Assembly (NCBI RefSeq): GCF_022760755.1
Contig: NZ_JAIVFP010000001.1
Location: 3,638,001 to 3,702,000 of the forward strand
DNA length: 64,000 nucleotides
DNA from: Candidatus Rhodoblastus alkanivorans
GTDB lineage: Bacteria > Pseudomonadota > Alphaproteobacteria > Rhizobiales > Beijerinckiaceae
Direction: 5' to 3'
Position 1 is the first letter of the stretch, and each line of letters opens with the position of its first letter. Shown here piece after piece: positions 51,244 through 62,183 of the stretch. Both the position numbers and the translations under genes were made by a program. The notes under the pieces are model-generated. The model saw only the letters and a list, made by a program, of their open reading frames with translations, was not told the DNA's origin and did not search any database.

Positions 51244-52707
51244 ATGAGCGAAGAAACGGATACCCTTCAGGATCTCGCAGACCGTAAATACAAATACGGC
51301 TTCGTGTCCGATATCGAGTCCGATCTCGCGCCGAAGGGCCTGAGTGAAGAGGTTATCCGCTTCATCTCGGCGAAAAAGGAAGAGCCGGACTGGCTCCTCC
51401 AATATCGGCTCGACGCGTTCCGCCGCTGGCAGGCGCTCGAAGAGCCGCACTGGGCCAAGCTGCATTATCCCAAGATCGACTTCCAGGACGCCTATTATTA
51501 CGCGGCGCCCAAGAGCGAGAAGGAAGGCCCGAAAACCATCGACGAAGTCGATCCGGAATTGCTGCGCACCTATGAAAAGCTCGGCATTCCCCTCCACGAG
51601 CAGGAGGTTCTCGCTGGCGTTCAGGTGCGCAAGGTCGCGGTGGACGCGGTGTTCGATTCCGTCTCCGTCGTCACCACCTTCAAGGAAGAGCTCGCCAAGG
51701 TCGGCGTGATTTTCTGCCCGATCTCCGAGGCGCTCAAAACCCATCCCGATCTGGTCAAGCAATATCTCGGTTCGGTGGTGCCGGCGACCGACAATTTCTA
51801 CGCCACGCTGAATGCCGCGGTCTTTTCCGAAGGCTCCTTCGTCTACATCCCGCCGGGCGTGCGCTGCCCGATGGAATTGTCCACCTATTTCCGCATCAAC
51901 GCCGCCAAATCCGGCCAGTTCGAGCGCACGCTCATCATCGCCGACAAGGGCTCCTACGTCTCCTATCTCGAAGGCTGCACCGCGCCCCAGCGCGACGAAA
52001 ACCAGCTCCATGCGGCGGTGGTCGAACTGGTCGCGATGGAAGACGCCGAGATCAAATATTCCACTGTGCAGAACTGGTTTCCCGGCGACGAAAACGGCAA
52101 GGGCGGCATCTATAATTTCGTCACCAAGCGCGGCGACTGCCGCGGGGCGAATTCCAAAATTTCCTGGACCCAGGTCGAGACCGGCTCGGCCATCACCTGG
52201 AAATATCCGTCCTGCATTCTGCGCGGCGACAATTCGGTCGGCGAATTCTATTCGATCGCCATCGCCAACAATTACCAGCAGGCCGACACCGGCACCAAGA
52301 TGCTGCATCTCGGCAAGAACACGACCAGCCGCATCATCTCCAAGGGCATTTCGGCCGGCAAGGCGCAGAACACCTATCGCGGCCTCGTCAGCATCCATGC
52401 CAAGGCGGACGGCGCGCGCAATTTCACCCAATGCGACTCGCTGCTGCTCGGCGACCAGTGCGGCGCCCATACCGTGCCCTACATCCAGTCGAAAAATCCA
52501 AAGGCCATTCTGGAGCACGAAGCGACCACGTCGAAAATCTCCGACGACCAGCTTTTCTACTGCCTTTCCCGCGGCATCCCCACGGAGGAAGCGGTGGCTC
52601 TGATCGTCAATGGCTTCTGCCGCGAAGTGTTGCAGCAATTGCCCATGGAATTCGCTGTCGAGGCGCAAAAGCTCGTCGGCATCAGCCTCGAAGGGAGCGT
52701 TGGATAA
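51244..52707 (+). CDS. sufB: Fe-S scaffold protein SufB
   Basis: A 487-residue subunit of the SufBCD scaffold. Markers are [72 protein letters not shown] and [16 protein letters not shown]; the conserved Cys and Glu for persulfide and cluster binding lie in the EGCTAP and CDSLL regions. Its stop overlaps the sufC start (TAATG). It lies inside the nif island. Confidence 0.96.
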   Translation: MSEETDTLQDLADRKYKYGFVSDIESDLAPKGLSEEVIRFISAKKEEPDWLLQYRLDAFRRWQALEEPHWAKLHYPKIDFQDAYYYAAPKSEKEGPKTIDEVDPELLRTYEKLGIPLHEQEVLAGVQVRKVAVDAVFDSVSVVTTFKEELAKVGVIFCPISEALKTHPDLVKQYLGSVVPATDNFYATLNAAVFSEGSFVYIPPGVRCPMELSTYFRINAAKSGQFERTLIIADKGSYVSYLEGCTAPQRDENQLHAAVVELVAMEDAEIKYSTVQNWFPGDENGKGGIYNFVTKRGDCRGANSKISWTQVETGSAITWKYPSCILRGDNSVGEFYSIAIANNYQQADTGTKMLHLGKNTTSRIISKGISAGKAQNTYRGLVSIHAKADGARNFTQCDSLLLGDQCGAHTVPYIQSKNPKAILEHEATTSKISDDQLFYCLSRGIPTEEAVALIVNGFCREVLQQLPMEFAVEAQKLVGISLEGSVG

Positions 52708-53456
52708 TGCTTGAGATCAAGAACCTTCACGTCAACGTTCACGGCAAGGAAATCTTGAAGGGCCTTTCGCTGAAGGTCCCGCCGGGCGAAGTCCATGCGA
52801 TCATGGGCCCGAACGGCGCCGGCAAGTCCACGACCTCCTATACGCTCGCCGGCCGCGCCGGCTATGAGGTGACCGGCGGCGAAATCGACTTTTTCGGCGA
52901 GGACGTCACGGCGCTTTCGCCCGAAGAGCGCGCGGCGAAAGGCATCTTTCTCGCCTTCCAATATCCGATGGAAATTCCCGGCGTCTCGAGCATGAATTTC
53001 CTCAAGACCGCGATGAACAGCCAGGCCAAATTACGCGGCGAGCCTGAACTCGACGCGGCGCAATTCCTGCGCACCGTGCGCGCGGCGGCGAAGGAGCTGA
53101 ACATTTCGGAAGACATGCTCAAACGCCCGCTCAACGTCGGCTTTTCCGGCGGCGAGAAGAAGCGCAACGAGACCCTGCAGATGGCTTTGCTGAAGCCGAA
53201 GCTGGCGATTCTCGACGAAATGGATTCCGGCCTCGACATCGACGCGCTGAAGCTGGTCGCGGAAGGCGTCAACAAGCTGCGCGCGCCGGACCGCTCCTTC
53301 CTAGTCATCACCCATTACCAGCGCCTGCTCGATTATATCGTGCCCGACGTCATTCACATTCTCTCGGGCGGAAAGATCGTGCTGTCGGGCGACAAAAGCC
53401 TGGCGCTGCAGCTCGAAGAAAATGGCTACGACGCCGTCATCAACAAGGCCGCGTGA
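52707..53456 (+). CDS. sufC: Fe-S assembly ATPase SufC
   Basis: A 249-residue ABC-type ATPase. Walker A MGPNGAGKSTTSYTL, signature GFSGGEKKRNETLQM and Walker B AILDEMDSGLDIDAL are intact. It powers the SufBCD complex. Start ATG 52707 overlaps the sufB TAA. sufD follows after 7 nt. Confidence 0.96.
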   Translation: MLEIKNLHVNVHGKEILKGLSLKVPPGEVHAIMGPNGAGKSTTSYTLAGRAGYEVTGGEIDFFGEDVTALSPEERAAKGIFLAFQYPMEIPGVSSMNFLKTAMNSQAKLRGEPELDAAQFLRTVRAAAKELNISEDMLKRPLNVGFSGGEKKRNETLQMALLKPKLAILDEMDSGLDIDALKLVAEGVNKLRAPDRSFLVITHYQRLLDYIVPDVIHILSGGKIVLSGDKSLALQLEENGYDAVINKAA

Positions 53457-53463
53457 GGGCGAA

Positions 53464-54750
53464 ATGGCAAAGGTGGTTTCGCTCGACAATCTCCTCGCCA
53501 GCGCGGCCGCAAGGCGCAGCGAAGCCGCGCCCTGGCTCGGCGCCCTGATCGACGAGGCGACGGAAAAATTCGCCCATGCCGGTCTGCCGAACCGCCGCAA
53601 CGAGGCCTGGCGTTATTCGGACCTCGCCAAGGCGTTGCACGAGACGGTGAAGCTCGAGTCCGGCTTCGACGCCCCGCCCGCGCTGGCGGAAGCCTGCGTA
53701 GCCGCCTTCGAGGATGGCGTGCTGGACGAGGCCAAATCCTCCTATGGCGCCATGGGCGCGCAGAGCCTGCGCAAGATCCTGGGCGAGAAGGATTCCCCCT
53801 TCGCCGCGATCATCGGCCGCGTCAATCCCCAGGCCGATCATCCGATCATCAATCTCAATACCGCACTCATGGAGGAAGGGCTCGTGCTGCGCGTGCCCGC
53901 CGGCGTCATCCTCGCGACCCCGCTCCGTCTGCGTTTCAACTGGACCGGCGCGGACCCGCAGTCGGAGGACGGCCGCCATCTGCGCATCCTGATCGTGCTG
54001 GAGGACGGCGCGCAGGCGACTTTGTTCGAATCCCATGACGGCGCCCCGAGTTTCGCGACCGTGGTGACCGAAGTAAGCCTCGCCACCAACGCCAAGCTCA
54101 CTCATGTCCGGCTGGAAAATTTTGCCGCGACCGCCCGCCAGACGGCGGCGACCGTCGGCGAGATCGGCGAAAAGGCGCTTTATCGCGGTTTCTATTTCAC
54201 ACAGGGCGGCCATTTCGCCCGCCACGAGGCGCTGTTGAAGCTCGCAGGCGAGGAGGCCCATGCCGGCATCGACGCCGCCTATATGGTCGCCGACAGGCGC
54301 CATTGCGACAATACCACCGTGTTCGACCACGCGGTTCCGAACACCACGTCGAACCAGGTGTTCCGCGGCGTGCTCACTGGCTCCTCGCGGGGCGTCTATC
54401 AGGGCTGCGTGAAGGTCGCGCAGGGCGCGCAAAAGACGGATGCGCGCCAACTCTCCCGCGCCATGCTGCTTTCCCATCGCTCCGAGATCGTCACCAAGCC
54501 CGAGCTTGAAATCTTTGCCGACGACGTGAAATGCAGCCACGGCGCCACGGCCGGCGAACTCGACGCCAACGCCTTGTTCTTCCTGCGCGCGCGCGGCATC
54601 CCCGAGGCGGAGGCGCGGGCCATGCTGGTCGAGGCCTTTCTGGTCGAGGCGATGGACACGATCGAGAGCGAGACGATGCGCGAACTTGTCACGAATTGCG
54701 CGCGGCTGTGGATGAAGCGCCACGCGGGCGAGGCCTCGCATGTCGAATAA
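53464..54750 (+). CDS. sufD: Fe-S assembly protein SufD
   Basis: A 428-residue protein sharing the beta-helix core with SufB: NEAWRYSDLAKAL at the start, GFYFTQGGHFARHEALLKL, DHAVPNTTSNQVFRGVL, GVYQGCVKVAQGAQKTDARQLSR and CSHGATAGELDANALFFLRARGI. It completes the scaffold with SufB and SufC. It overlaps sufS by 11 bp. Confidence 0.95.
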   Translation: MAKVVSLDNLLASAAARRSEAAPWLGALIDEATEKFAHAGLPNRRNEAWRYSDLAKALHETVKLESGFDAPPALAEACVAAFEDGVLDEAKSSYGAMGAQSLRKILGEKDSPFAAIIGRVNPQADHPIINLNTALMEEGLVLRVPAGVILATPLRLRFNWTGADPQSEDGRHLRILIVLEDGAQATLFESHDGAPSFATVVTEVSLATNAKLTHVRLENFAATARQTAATVGEIGEKALYRGFYFTQGGHFARHEALLKLAGEEAHAGIDAAYMVADRRHCDNTTVFDHAVPNTTSNQVFRGVLTGSSRGVYQGCVKVAQGAQKTDARQLSRAMLLSHRSEIVTKPELEIFADDVKCSHGATAGELDANALFFLRARGIPEAEARAMLVEAFLVEAMDTIESETMRELVTNCARLWMKRHAGEASHVE

Positions 54751-55993
54751 AGCCCTTGCGCTGAACCCGGCCGCGCCGGCTTTCGACGTCAACGCCGCGA
54801 GGATGGATTTCCCCATCCTTTCGCGCCTCGTCCATAACAAGCCGCTGGTCTATCTCGACAATGGCGCCTCAGCGCAGAAGCCGAAAGTGGTTCTGGACGC
54901 CATCCTGTCCGGCTATTCCGACACCTATGCCAATGTCCATCGCGGCGCCCATTTCCTCTCCAACGAATCGACCAACCTGTTCGAAAAGGCGCGCGAATCC
55001 TGCCGCTGCTTCGTGAACGCCGAACGCGTCGAGGAAATCGTCTTCACCAAGGGCGGAACCGAGGCGATCAATCTGGTCGCGTCGAGCCTCGGCGCGGAAA
55101 TCGGCGAAGGCGATGAAATCGTGATCTCCGAAATGGAGCATCACTCCAATATCGTGCCGTGGAATTTTCTGCGCGAACGCAAAGGCGCGAAGCTGATCTG
55201 GGCGCCTCTTGCCGCGGACGACAGTTTCGATCTGGAAGCCTTCGCCAAACTGCTGACGAAGAAGACCAGGATCGTCGCGATTACCCATATGTCGAATGTG
55301 CTCGGCACGGTCACGCCGATCGCGGATATCATCCGCCTCGCCCATGCCGCCGGCGCCAAGGTCCTGATCGACGGCTGCCAGGGCTCGGTCCATGAAATCG
55401 TCGACGTGCAGGCGCTCGACGTCGATTTCTATGTCACCACCGGCCACAAGCTTTACGGGCCTTCGGGCATAGGCTTCCTCTACGGCAAATACGAATTGCT
55501 GGAGGCGATGCAGCCCTACCAGGGCGGCGGCGAAATGATCGCCGACGTGTTCCGCGACGTCGTCACTTACGCCGCGCCGCCGCATCGTTTCGAGGCCGGC
55601 ACGCCGCCGATCGTCGAAGCGATCGGCCTCGGCGTCGCGCTGGATTATCTCCAAAACCTCGACCGCGCGGGAATCGCCGCTCATGAGGCGGCCCTGCTCG
55701 CTCATGCGACCGAAGAAATCGACAGGATCGGCAAGGTCCGCATTTTCGGCCGCGCGCCCAACAAGGGCGCGATCGTGACCTTCGACGTCGAAGGCGCTCA
55801 TCCCCAGGATGTGTCGATGATCCTCGACCGCGCCGGCGTCGCGGTGCGCGCCGGCTCGCATTGCGCCCAGCCCCTGATGACCAAGCTGGGCCTGACGGCT
55901 TCCGCCCGCGCCTCCTTCGCGCTCTACAACACCCATGAAGAGGTCGAGGCCCTGGTCAAGGGCATCCGCCGCGTATTGGAGCTGTTTGCATGA
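54740..55993 (+). CDS. sufS: Cysteine desulfurase SufS
   Basis: A 417-residue group II cysteine desulfurase. PLP Lys in FYVTTGHKLYGPSGIGFLYG and the catalytic Cys in AGSHCAQPLMTKLGL are present, plus NVHRGAHFLSNEST near the start. It provides sulfur for clusters. With no nifS in the window, it may serve nitrogenase. It overlaps sufT by 4 bp. Confidence 0.96.
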   Translation: MSNKALALNPAAPAFDVNAARMDFPILSRLVHNKPLVYLDNGASAQKPKVVLDAILSGYSDTYANVHRGAHFLSNESTNLFEKARESCRCFVNAERVEEIVFTKGGTEAINLVASSLGAEIGEGDEIVISEMEHHSNIVPWNFLRERKGAKLIWAPLAADDSFDLEAFAKLLTKKTRIVAITHMSNVLGTVTPIADIIRLAHAAGAKVLIDGCQGSVHEIVDVQALDVDFYVTTGHKLYGPSGIGFLYGKYELLEAMQPYQGGGEMIADVFRDVVTYAAPPHRFEAGTPPIVEAIGLGVALDYLQNLDRAGIAAHEAALLAHATEEIDRIGKVRIFGRAPNKGAIVTFDVEGAHPQDVSMILDRAGVAVRAGSHCAQPLMTKLGLTASARASFALYNTHEEVEALVKGIRRVLELFA

Positions 55994-56352
55994 TCGACGG
56001 CCATACGCCCGCCATGGCGCCAGAGCCGGTCGAACTGCCCGAATGGACCGGCGATCTCGAATCCGACGTGATCGCCGCGATCCGCACGGTGTTCGATCCG
56101 GAAATCCCGGTCAATGTCTATGACCTCGGCCTGATCTACCGCCTCGATCTTTCGAACCCGGAACTGATCGAGGTCGACATGACCCTCACCGCGCCTGGCT
56201 GCCCGGTCGCCGGCGAAATGCTGAACCAAGTGCGCAAGGCCGTGCTCCTCGCGCCCGGAACCAAGGCGGCCAAGGTCAATCTGGTGTTCGATCCGCCCTG
56301 GGACGCCCAGAGAATGTCCGACGAGGCCAAGCTCGAACTTGGCATGTTCTGA
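55990..56352 (+). CDS. sufT: SufT-like DUF59/MIP18 protein
   Basis: A 120-residue protein with VFDPEIPVNVYDLGLIYRLDL and the MTLTAPGCPVAGEM loop with its conserved Cys. DUF59 proteins at the end of suf operons help maturation of Fe-S proteins. It has an N-terminal extension of about 20 residues. Overlaps sufS by ATGA. Confidence 0.92.
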   Translation: MIDGHTPAMAPEPVELPEWTGDLESDVIAAIRTVFDPEIPVNVYDLGLIYRLDLSNPELIEVDMTLTAPGCPVAGEMLNQVRKAVLLAPGTKAAKVNLVFDPPWDAQRMSDEAKLELGMF

Positions 56353-56372
56353 AATCTTGACAGGAGTCCGCC

Positions 56373-56801
56373 ATGGACGAGCTCTACGCGATCTGCCAGA
56401 CCTTCGAAATTGACGACAATGACGCCAGAAGTTTCGTTCTGAAAAAGGCGGGCGGCGAGGATGGCGAAGGCGTCGCTTGGCCGATCATCATCTCCCGCAA
56501 GGGAAACAATTATTACGGCTTCGAAAACGCATGCCCCCATCAGGGCCTGCAACTCGGCGCCGGCGGCGCCGAAGTGATGGACGACGAGGGCAATTTCCTG
56601 GTCTGCCGCCATCATGGCGCGCAATTCGATATCGACAGCGGCAAATGTTTTTCCGGCCCCTGCCAGGGCAAGGAGCTGACGCCGATTGCGATCGTCGTGG
56701 ACGACGGCGACGTTTGCATCACCGGCGTCGAACTCGCCGAAGAGGATGGCCTCGACCTGCCTGATTCCGACATGCCCGAAGTCGTGATCACCGGCGACTG
56801 A
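56373..56801 (+). CDS. Rieske [2Fe-2S] protein (second copy)
   Basis: A 142-residue protein with CPHQGLQLG and CRHHGAQFD Rieske boxes and the end DGDVCITGVEL, matching the paralog at 33559-33978 (DGDICITGVSL). It has an acidic C-terminal tail. It lies 20 nt after sufT and so probably belongs to the suf transcript. It may carry electrons in nitrogenase-related redox; this is inference. Confidence 0.88.
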   Translation: MDELYAICQTFEIDDNDARSFVLKKAGGEDGEGVAWPIIISRKGNNYYGFENACPHQGLQLGAGGAEVMDDEGNFLVCRHHGAQFDIDSGKCFSGPCQGKELTPIAIVVDDGDVCITGVELAEEDGLDLPDSDMPEVVITGD

Positions 56802-56819
56802 ATTCCGCCAGCCCGGAGG

Positions 56820-56878
56820 CGTCATGGCGAGCGAAGCGAACCAATCCGGTCATCGGCCGGATCCTCCTCGCAATGACG
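56820..56878. repeat. Second copy of the dispersed GTCATTGCGAG-type inverted repeat
   Basis: 12-nt arms (56820-56831 and 56867-56878) with one mismatch, containing GAGCGAAGCGAA. It shares its arms with the element at 36716-36783. Confidence 0.7.
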
Positions 56879-56921
56879 ACGCGGGCCTCATCCCATCCAA
56901 TCCGTTCCGGAGCCGAACGCC

Positions 56922-57674
56922 ATGACCGACAACGCGGAACTCATCCGGCGCAAACAGGCGATCAATCTCGCCGTGGTCCATACCGACGCGGAGGCCTTCG
57001 TCGCCGCTTTTCCGGGATGGCTGGAAATCACCGCCTTCATCAGCGCCTTGCGCGCGGGAACGGCCGAACCACCGGCCGACGGCGTTACGCCGAAATTGAC
57101 CCCGCAGCAACTCAAGAGCGGTGGCGTGCTCCATGTCGCCAGGGACGCCTTGTTTTCATTCTGCATGACCGCCTCGCTCAAAGGCGACAAGGCGGCGATC
57201 GACAAGGTCGATGCGGGACTCAAACAGCTTTATGGCGACGATTTCCCCGGCGCCGTCGCTTTGTGGAGCTTCCGCTCGCCGATCGCCGAACCGATGTCGC
57301 TCGAAGACCATGTCGGCCAGGCCGCGCAGAAAATGCTGAACGACGAACCGCCGCCGCCGCCGATGCGGGCGGCGGAGAACTGGACAACGGGCCTGCGTTT
57401 CCTGGAAAAGGCGCGCAAGTCCAATTTCCCGCAGGAGATCATCTATCCGCTGGCTTTGTGGACCCGGGGAAAATGGAGCGAGACGCTGGAAAAAGGCGTC
57501 GCTTTCCTGCATCACATCGAGGACAATGTGCCGGTGCTGCGCGAGGCGCTTGACGAGCCCCGTAATGACGAGCCATTTATCGCCAATATTCTGTTGAAAA
57601 TGGCCCCGGCCGTCGATCGCGAACTCAATGACGAAGCTCAGGGCTTCCTCAAGTCATTGGCGCGACGCGGCTGA
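56922..57674 (+). CDS. Unknown nif-island protein
   Basis: A 250-residue cytosolic, mainly helical protein. Stretches are DAEAFVAAFPGWLEITAFISAL, LKQLYGDDFPGAVALWSFRSPIAEPMSLEDH and EIIYPLALWTRGKWSETLEKG. A Pro run interrupts it near 142. No cysteine motif; two Cys at most. I recognise no family. It lies between a repeat element and the ABM gene, among nif genes. Confidence 0.75.
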   Translation: MTDNAELIRRKQAINLAVVHTDAEAFVAAFPGWLEITAFISALRAGTAEPPADGVTPKLTPQQLKSGGVLHVARDALFSFCMTASLKGDKAAIDKVDAGLKQLYGDDFPGAVALWSFRSPIAEPMSLEDHVGQAAQKMLNDEPPPPPMRAAENWTTGLRFLEKARKSNFPQEIIYPLALWTRGKWSETLEKGVAFLHHIEDNVPVLREALDEPRNDEPFIANILLKMAPAVDRELNDEAQGFLKSLARRG

Positions 57675-57708
57675 CCGGCCGTCCAGCGGACCGACTTCTG
57701 GAGTTCCC

Positions 57709-58032
57709 ATGACTTTCATCGCCATGAACCGTTTTCGCGTCGCGCGCGGCCGTGAGGCGGATTTTGAGGAGGTCTGGCGGAACCGTCAGACCGACTTGCC
57801 CGCCATGCCCGGCTTTGTCGTCTTCCACCTTCTGCGGGGGCCGAGCGACGAGCAGGCGACGCTTTTCGTCTCCCACACCATCTGGGAGACGCAGAAACAT
57901 TTCGAAGACTGGACCCGTTCGGAGGCCTTCCGCCGCGCCCATTCCGGCGCGCCGAAAACCAAGGGAATTTATCTCGGGCCCCCGCAGTTCGAAGGGTTCG
58001 AGGCAGTCGCCGAGACGACCCGGCCGGCCTGA
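57709..58032 (+). CDS. Antibiotic biosynthesis monooxygenase (ABM)-domain protein
   Basis: A 107-residue dimeric alpha-beta barrel protein: MTFIAMNRFRVARGREADFEEVWRNR, then MPGFVVFHLLRGPSDEQATLF and HTIWETQKHFEDWTRSEAFRRAH, the IsdG/HmoA-like pattern. Related proteins degrade haem or act on small aromatics; the conserved Asn and His for haem are partly present. GGAG lies 5 nt before the ATG. It precedes modD by 11 nt. Confidence 0.82.
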   Translation: MTFIAMNRFRVARGREADFEEVWRNRQTDLPAMPGFVVFHLLRGPSDEQATLFVSHTIWETQKHFEDWTRSEAFRRAHSGAPKTKGIYLGPPQFEGFEAVAETTRPA

Positions 58033-58043
58033 ACAACTTTCCC

Positions 58044-58889
58044 ATGGCTTCCAGCATTCCGCGCGCCGAACTGGAGCGCCTGCTTTTCGACGACGCCCCG
58101 CATGGCGATCTGACCACGGAAACGCTTGGTCTCGCCGACCGGCCGGGCGTCATGCGCTTCGCCGCGCGCGAAAAAATGGTGGCGGCGTTGACGGCGGAGG
58201 CGGCGACAATTCTCGAACTCGCGGGCGCGCGGGTCGAGCTTTGCGTCGCGGACGGACAGAGCCTTGAAAGCGGCGCTGAAATCCTATGCGCGCGCGGCCC
58301 GGCGGGCGCGCTGCTGCGCGGCTGGAAGGTCGCGCAAACGCTGATCGAAATCTGGGCCGGCGTCGCGACGTCGGCGCGCGCCATCGTCGAGGCCGCCGGC
58401 GCCGTCTCGCCCGGCGTCTGCGTCGCCTGCACCCGCAAAAACATTCCCGGCGTGAAGAATTTCGCCATCGCCGCGGTCAAGGCCGGCGGCGCCGTGATGC
58501 ACCGGCTCGGACTGTCCGAAACAATCCTCGTTTTTCCCGAACATCGCGCCTTCCTGCAAAACGAATCGCTTGCCGATCTGGTCGCGCGGATGCGGGCGTC
58601 GGCGCCAGAGAAAAAGCTCGTCATCGAGGTCAGGAACGCTTCGGAAGGCGCAGCGGCCGCGCAGGCCGGCTTCGACGTGATCCAGGCGGAGAAATTCTCG
58701 CCCATGCAAATCGCCGAACTCGCGGCGGCGACGCGCGATCTCGCGCGTCCTCCGGTGATCGCCGCCGCCGGGGGCGTCAAGGCCGACAATGCGCGCGACT
58801 ATGTGCTGGCCGGCGCGCGACTGCTGGTGACGTCGGCTCCCTATCATGCGCCGCCCCGCGACGTTTCGGTGCGGATATCGGCCGAATGA
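58044..58889 (+). CDS. modD: ModD, NadC-like molybdenum-related protein
   Basis: A 281-residue homolog of nicotinate-nucleotide pyrophosphorylase. It has APHGDLTTETLGL, the CTRKNIPGVKNFAIAAVKAGGAVMHRLGLSETIL stretch (Arg-Lys active-site pair region) and a beta/alpha barrel with the end AAGGVKADNARDYV. In other bacteria this ModD type is tied to Mo/Fe transport operons, hence a Mo role here, though its reaction is not known. No modABC is adjacent. It could instead be a true nadC. Confidence 0.85.
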   Translation: MASSIPRAELERLLFDDAPHGDLTTETLGLADRPGVMRFAAREKMVAALTAEAATILELAGARVELCVADGQSLESGAEILCARGPAGALLRGWKVAQTLIEIWAGVATSARAIVEAAGAVSPGVCVACTRKNIPGVKNFAIAAVKAGGAVMHRLGLSETILVFPEHRAFLQNESLADLVARMRASAPEKKLVIEVRNASEGAAAAQAGFDVIQAEKFSPMQIAELAAATRDLARPPVIAAAGGVKADNARDYVLAGARLLVTSAPYHAPPRDVSVRISAE

Positions 58890-58949
58890 AGCCTGGCTTT
58901 CGCTTGTGTTAAACATGTTTCTGGAACGCTTCAAACAAAGCGCGCCTTT

Positions 58950-58965
58950 TGTTCAGTTTGCGACA
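58950..58965. promoter_or_regulatory. NifA site upstream of the second nifA
   Basis: TGTTCAGTTTGCGACA matches TGT-N10-ACA, 213 nt before ATG 59163. The best sigma-54-like match between, TGGCTGGACCTGCGCG at 59057-59072, is weak. Confidence 0.6.
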
Positions 58966-59162
58966 AATATGGGCGGTAGCGTCTGGACCTGCTTGTTTTT
59001 TGATGTTTCAAAGGCGACATCGCAGGCTTATTTTGAATCGACAAAGGCAAAGCAGGTGGCTGGACCTGCGCGACGCGAACGTGGCGCCTTCCGTTCGCGT
59101 AATGTGTGCCGTTTGCGTGGAGAAGACGATCTTTCGGGCTGCGCCAATTGATCGGGAGCCGC

Positions 59163-60956
<1,794 letters not shown>

Positions 60957-60984
60957 TTTCCCCTGTTTCTCCCGAGCGACTTGG

Positions 60985-61011
60985 CTCACGGGCGCAAGCC
61001 CGTGAGTTTTT
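60985..61011 (+). terminator. Rho-independent terminator after nifA copy 2
   Basis: 9-bp perfect stem (60985-60993 with 60998-61006), GCAA tetraloop, then TTTTT. Confidence 0.93.
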
Positions 61012-61022
61012 GTCGTGAAAAT

Positions 61023-61038
61023 TGGCGCATGCCTTGCA
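61023..61038 (+). promoter_or_regulatory. Sigma-54 promoter of the second LRV gene
   Basis: TGGCGCATGCCTTGCA, one mismatch to TGGCAC-N5-TTGCA, 36 nt before ATG 61075 and just after the nifA terminator. No standard NifA site at 60-100 nt upstream. Confidence 0.78.
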
Positions 61039-61074
61039 CCCGTGTCGCGCGACGCGACAGTCAAGAGGCGGAGC

Positions 61075-61836
61075 ATGGCGACGACGGAAGAGACGGAGGC
61101 CGCGACCGATTGGACGGGCCGGCCCTTCTCCTGCCAGGACTGCCCCCACAAGGATTTGCGCGCGGGCGGGCGCTGTGTGCTCGGCCGCATTTGCGTACGC
61201 GACAAACGCTCCAAGCGCATCGATCGCTTCTTCGCGCAAAATCAGGAACTCGCCGGAGATTATCTCAACCATCTCTATTTCGAGGTGCGCGCGCTCGCCG
61301 CCAAATACGCCAATCCTTTCCAGATCGCGCGGCTGATGAAGGACCGCGAGCCGGAAGTGCGCGCCATGGCCGCTCTGCGCCTGCCGATCGCAAAAGTGCG
61401 CGAGATGCGGATCGACAAGGACCGCGCCGTGCGCATCGCCTGCGCCCTGCGTCTCGATGGCGCCGATCTCGTCGCCATGGCCCATGACGAGGACGAGCAT
61501 GTCCGCCTCACCGTGGCGCGTCGGCTCGATCCCGCCGTGCTCCCTATCATGTTCGACGATCCTTCAGCGACGGTGCGCCGCTATATCGTCGGGCGCCTGC
61601 CGCCCGAACGCCTTTACACCATGCTGCATGACCCGGACGCTTTGGTGCGGCGCGAGGCGGCCGAGCGTATTTCGCCCGACGCCCTGGGCCAACTCGTCCG
61701 CGACCCCGATCTGCGCGTGCGCTTCATGGTCGCCGACCGCGCGCCGCGCGAGATCGCGCTCAAATTGATTGACGACGAGGATGAGGAAGTCGCGCGGCGC
61801 GCGCGCGAAAGGCTGCGCGAAGGCCCTTCTGCGTGA
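61075..61836 (+). CDS. LRV 4Fe-4S protein (second copy)
   Basis: A 253-residue protein with cluster Cys20, 23, 34 and 40 (SCQDCPHKDLRAGGRCVLGRIC) and LRV repeats such as DEHVRLTVARRLDPAVLPIM and DALVRREAAERISPDALGQL. It is a paralog of the gene at 21605-22378, matched along the whole length (RxxRIDRFF and FEVRALAAKYA). It lies alone behind its own promoter. Confidence 0.88.
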   Translation: MATTEETEAATDWTGRPFSCQDCPHKDLRAGGRCVLGRICVRDKRSKRIDRFFAQNQELAGDYLNHLYFEVRALAAKYANPFQIARLMKDREPEVRAMAALRLPIAKVREMRIDKDRAVRIACALRLDGADLVAMAHDEDEHVRLTVARRLDPAVLPIMFDDPSATVRRYIVGRLPPERLYTMLHDPDALVRREAAERISPDALGQLVRDPDLRVRFMVADRAPREIALKLIDDEDEEVARRARERLREGPSA

Positions 61837-62003
61837 AACTCTCGCGCTGGAAAGGCGCGAAGAATCGTGCGTCAAGCCGCTGACGCGGCGCCCCGAGCAG
61901 ATCACGAGCGCGTCGCGCGGTGGCATGGCCGAGGCCAGGCTCGCGCCGACAGGACGAACGCCGGACAATCTGGAAGCCTTTCGGAAATCGCGCCCAACAC
62001 TTC

Positions 62004-62019
62004 TGTAGCAATGCCGACA
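62004..62019. promoter_or_regulatory. NifA site of fixAB
   Basis: TGTAGCAATGCCGACA matches TGT-N10-ACA, 82 nt upstream of the -24 element. Confidence 0.85.
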
Positions 62020-62077
62020 GGTTCGTCCTGGGGCGCACGCGCAATGAAACGATCCCCCAATATTAATATATATTTTT

Positions 62078-62090
62078 CAATATGTTGATG
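62078..62090 (-). promoter_or_regulatory. Possible IHF-binding site
   Basis: Minus-strand CATCAACATATTG has one mismatch to WATCAA-N4-TTR, in an AT-rich stretch between the NifA site and the fixA promoter, where IHF bending usually acts. Confidence 0.4.
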
Positions 62091-62101
62091 ATCAAAAGCC
62101 G

Positions 62102-62117
62102 GTTGGTATGGAGCTTG
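62102..62117 (+). promoter_or_regulatory. Sigma-54 promoter of fixAB
   Basis: TGGTATGGAGCTTGCG keeps GG-N10-GC and TTGC, 66 nt before fixA. Confidence 0.7.
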
Positions 62118-62183
62118 CGACGTCTGCTGCGAAACCAGGCGCTCCCGTTTTGCACATCGCGGCTGAAGCCGCCGGAGGCTCAT

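Noticed and set aside
50428-52668. 746-codon minus-strand frame
   Set aside because: Antisense to sufB and the TPR gene; the plus-strand proteins are unmistakable.
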